In this document: piece by piece, positions 36,380 through 64,000 of the stretch
Layout of the letters: each line of letters begins with the position of its first letter
How positions within the stretch are numbered: the stretch's first letter is position 1
Source of the DNA: Salvelinus alpinus
Taxonomy: Eukaryota; Chordata; Actinopteri; Salmoniformes; Salmonidae
DNA: 64,000 nucleotides
NCBI RefSeq assembly: GCF_045679555.1
Contig: NC_092099.1
Location: 14,336,076-14,400,075, forward strand
Reading direction: 5' to 3'
Translations under genes and position numbers: made by a program
Notes under the pieces: model-generated
Seen by the model: the letters and a program-made list of their open reading frames with translations, nothing else
The model's database searches: none
What the model was told of the DNA's origin: nothing

Positions 36380-38097
36380 CACTGTTGACATTGAGACTGT
36401 GTTTTGCGGGCACTGCAGTGACGATCGGCCTGCGCCTTCCACCGGAGGATGACGCATTGGAGACGGGTGTGTGCTGTGTTCCATACCTCCTCAGCGTGCC
36501 GGAACCAATTGTCCACCACAGAAGCCTCGATCCGACTCCGGTGCCAGGGTGCCCGGGCCGGCTCATAGCCTAGAACACACTGAAAGAGTGTGAGGTTAGT
36601 GGAGGAGTGACGGAGGGAGTTTTGTGCGTATTCTTCCCAAGGCAGAAACGCAGCCCACTCCCCCGTCCGGTCCGGACAGTACCTACGAAGGTACCTACCC
36701 AGTTCCTGATTTACCCTTTCCACCTGCCCATTTGATTGGGGACGGTACCCGGAGGTGATGCTGACCGTGACCCCCAGTCGTTCCATGAAGGCTTTCCAGA
36801 CACGGGAGGTGAACCGAGGACCACGGTCAGACATCATGTCCTCTGGGATCCCGTAGTGCCAGAAGGTGTGAGAGAAGAGAGCCTCCGCGGTCTGCATGGC
36901 CGTAGTGAGACCAGGCAGAGGAATCAAATGACAAACTGGTGTGCCCCTCCGAGGGGGGAAGGTTTGTGACAAAGTCCACGGAGAGATGGGACCAGGGTCA
37001 TTGTGGAACCGGCAGTGGGTGGAGTTTGCCACAGGGGAGGTGTCTCAGTGTCTTGCTCTGTGTGCAAGTGGAGCAGGAAGAGACCATGGTGGGCCCCCAG
37101 TACAGAGACAGTTGATAGTACTGGCTATACCCGGGTGCCCCGACACAGGTGCTGTGTGTGCCCAGGCGAGGAGACGGTCCCGCACATCAGAGGGCATATA
37201 GGTACGCCCCTACGGGCAGTGAGCAGGTGAGGGTTCCTGTCGCAGGTCTCAACCGATGTCGCGTCCACATTCCACACGACAGGAGTCACAATGCGGGACA
37301 GGGGAATAATGGGTGTCACTTTCTCCCTCCGATCCCTTGTGGCATGCACCCGGGACAACACATCGCCCTTGACGTTCTTAGATCCCGGCCAATAGGAGAG
37401 GGTAAAGTCAAACCTGGCGAAGAATAGGGCCTACATGGCCTGACGCGGATTCAGCCTCTTCGCTGCTTGAATATACTCTAGGTTCCGGTGGTCCGTCCAA
37501 ACAAGGAATGGGTGTTGAGTACGCTCCGGCCAGTGCCACCATGTTTTCAGCGCCTTCTTGACGGCCAGCAACTCACGATCCCCCACGTTGTAATTCTGCT
37601 CCGCGGGAGACAGCTTCCGTGAGTAGAAGGCGCATGGATGGAGTTTAGGCGGCAATCCAGTCCGTTGGGAGAGAACAGCCCCTACTCCAACCTCAGAGGC
37701 GTCCACCTCCACAATGAAGGGCAGTGACGGGTCAGGATGAGCCAGAACAGGTGCGTTCGTAAAACGTTCCTTGAGCGCACGGAAGTCTTCGTTGGCCTCC
37801 TCAGTCCATCGCAGCTGTCTAGGACCTCCCTTCAGGAGGGAGACGAGAGGGGCCACCACTGTGCTGAAACCCCCAATGAAGCGCCTGAAATAGTTGGCAG
37901 AACCTAGGAAGCGCTGCACTGCCTTTATGTTGGATGGAACAGGCCACGACCGTACTGCACTGACCCTTTGCTCTTCCATCTCCACTCCCGCAGTGGATAT
38001 GCGATAGCCCAGTAAGGAGACCACCTGCTGAAAGAAAAGCCACTTCTCCGCCTTGGCGTACAGGTGATGCCCTACTGTGCCTGAGGTGCCAAGAAAA
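36380..38097 (-). mobile_element. Ty3/gypsy retrotransposon pol fragment
   Basis: Minus-strand reading gives reverse transcriptase C-terminal part ([24 protein letters not shown]), RNase H ([27 protein letters not shown]), then integrase ([40 protein letters not shown]). A TAG at about 37431 and frame changes at 37.0-37.4 kb break it. No LTRs, gag or protease are seen. Confidence 0.85.
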
Positions 38098-38149
38098 TAT
38101 ACTACTGTGTTAATCACAATGTAGTTTAAGGTAAGAAAAACAGACTGTT

Positions 38150-39260
38150 GAGATTGTTTAAAAAAAACATTTATTCATTTTACGTCTCAGCAGCATTTTG
38201 TCTCCCACTTTGCCAGCTAGAAAACCATTTGAGCATATTTAGAATGATCATTGATACAGTCTTTATTTGTCATTTTCATCACAATACAAAACAATCAATC
38301 TAAGAGCACCGGATGTATAACCCATGTTTAGAAAATGACAGTCAGATTCCTAATTTCTTCAAATTCTGTATCTCCAGATGCTCTTGGACTTTACCAGCTC
38401 CAGAGTCACTAGATGTCCAAAATTATACATCTTCACACATTAAAATCATTGGCATATTCAAGTATTGATTCAAATTAATTTTAAAAAGAGGCCATCATTA
38501 TTCATAAAAAAGTCTTACCTAAATATGATTTGATTTATATATGCCAAAAAAAGTCAGGGAATTGTTTTTACAAGTTTGAACGTAAGTACCATGTAAGTAT
38601 GCTTAGCATACTATTCTTCGAGATATTCAGAATTTTGATAGTTTTCTTTTTACAGCGTCTATAGATTTAGAATAGCTAAGGTAATTGGATCAGTTTGTAT
38701 TTGTTTTGCTCCGTTTTGTTTTGTTTTTTTAAAGCCCTGAAATGAGGTATATAAACATGCAAGATAAAATGCATACATCTTCAGTTTGGTTCAGTGGCAA
38801 AAATAGTTAGTTATCCTTTCAAAACATTGTCCTAATGCGATATATCTACTGTACATCCACAATGCACTTCACCTGTTATGTGTTACTTTGTTTATGAAGC
38901 ACTATCGATAAGCTCATCTACTTCCAACAGCCAGAGAATATTATCGACAAAAATCTTACTCTTCAAATTTACAAATGTACAACATATTTATAACATTTCT
39001 ATCAGCAGCTTCAGTGCAAAGATATACATATATTACATCACAATAAAAAAAAATCAGGAAACAAGAATTGGCATCAGAAATATCCGAAGGCATAGTCACG
39101 ACAGACCTCTTTTCTGTATGCTAAAGAAACGTTTGTCTAATTTCTTTTCTCAAAACAATCTCCGTGTTTTTTTGTTGTTTTTTTTTACACAGGCTGCATA
39201 TAAAAATAGATTCTGTGCAAAGGAGAGTGTGTCTTTGATTCCCATCTGTGAGAAACGGGA
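38150..39260 (-). other. lrp2: lrp2 3' untranslated region with candidate poly(A) signals
   Basis: The AT-rich stretch after the TAA at 39261-39263 has no exon-like coding sequence. Minus-strand AATAAA hexamers occur at 38262-38267 and 38170-38175, giving a plausible 3' UTR of about 1.0-1.1 kb. The gypsy fragment begins just beyond at about 38100. Confidence 0.55.
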
Positions 39261-63397
<24,137 letters not shown>

Positions 63398-63456
63398 CTG
63401 AGATACATGACAAGAAGAGAATTGGTGTTATTGTTTAGTATATATATTTTAGTATA

Positions 63457-64000
63457 CAGTGCCAGTCAAAAGTTTGGACACACCTCCTCATTCAAGGGTT
63501 TTTCTTCATTTTTACTATTTTCTACATTGTAGAATAATTGTGAAGATATCAATACTATGAAATAACACATATGGAATCATGTAGTAACCAAAAAGTGTCA
63601 AACAAATGTTATATTTGAGATTCTTCAAAGTAGCCACCCTTTGCCTTGACAGCTTTGCACACTCTTGACATTCTCTCAAACAGCTTCATGAGGTAGTCAC
63701 CTGGAATGCATTTCAATGAACAGGTGTGCCTTGTTAAAAGTAATTTTTTGAATTTATTTCCTTCTTAATGCGTTTGGGCCAATCAGTTGTGTTGTGACAA
63801 GGTAGGGTTGGTATAAAGAAGATAGCCCTATTTGGTAAAAGACCAAGTCCATATTATGAGAAGAACAGCTCAAATAAGCTAAGAGAAACGACAGTCCATC
63901 ATTACTTTAAGAAATGAAGGTCAGTGCAATCCGGAAAATTTCAAGAACTTTGAAAGTTTCTTCAAGTGCAGTCACAAAAACCATCAAGCACTATGATGAA
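63457..64000 (+). mobile_element. Tc1-like element F2, cut by the window edge
   Basis: Starts after TA with CAGTGCCAGTCAAAAGTTTG. It then contains GTAGCCACCCTTTGCC, the AAGACCAAGTCCATATTATG leader and the beginning of a transposase-like N-terminus (AGAACAGCTCAAATAAGC onward). The rest lies outside the window, in an lrp2 intron. Confidence 0.8.

Overview
The window is vertebrate nuclear DNA from a salmonid-type fish (trout, salmon or char). Coding sequence is split into many exons with GT-AG borders. The introns and spacers carry repeats typical of salmonids: tRNA-headed HpaI-type SINEs, many Tc1-like transposons including a Sleeping Beauty-type copy, L2/CR1-type LINEs, small palindromic elements, a solo LTR and a Ty3/gypsy fragment. 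I see no bacterial-style operons, CRISPR arrays or viral genomes.

Three loci lie in the order abcb11 - dhrs9-like (two tandem copies) - lrp2, the same order and orientation as ABCB11-DHRS9-LRP2 on human chromosome 2. (1) 3108-23017, minus strand: a complete-looking abcb11 (bile salt export pump) in 28 coding exons, about 1365 residues. (2) 27525-30992 and 33137-35194, plus strand: two four-coding-exon genes for microsomal short-chain retinol/steroid dehydrogenases of the DHRS9/RDH type; the second has TTG where the start ATG is expected. (3) 39261-63397, minus strand, continuing past the right edge: the C-terminal ~1843 residues of lrp2 (megalin) in 34 exons, covering part of LDL-receptor repeat cluster III, two EGF/YWTD modules, all 11 repeats of cluster IV, the membrane span and a ~216-residue cytoplasmic tail.

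Transposons fill the spaces. Abcb11 intron 27 (3309-10714) holds a Tc1 element with a nearly complete LINE inserted inside it. Abcb11 intron 22 holds a LINE split by an HpaI SINE and a solo LTR. Lrp2 introns hold six Tc1-like copies of four families or types, plus one cut by the window edge, two SINEs, a 63-bp VNTR, a ~22-bp minisatellite and a (CA)77 tract. The dhrs9-lrp2 spacer is a collage of broken elements.

The three loci act separately: bile salt export at the liver canaliculus, retinoid/steroid oxidation in the ER, and apical endocytosis in absorptive epithelia. I found no convincing new biological system. The observations most worth checking are a GT-to-CT change at one lrp2 splice donor, the missing ATG in the second dhrs9-like gene, an extra FxNPxY-type motif in the lrp2 tail, and the nested transposon structures. 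All exon borders were read by eye from frame continuity and splice sites, without alignment software.
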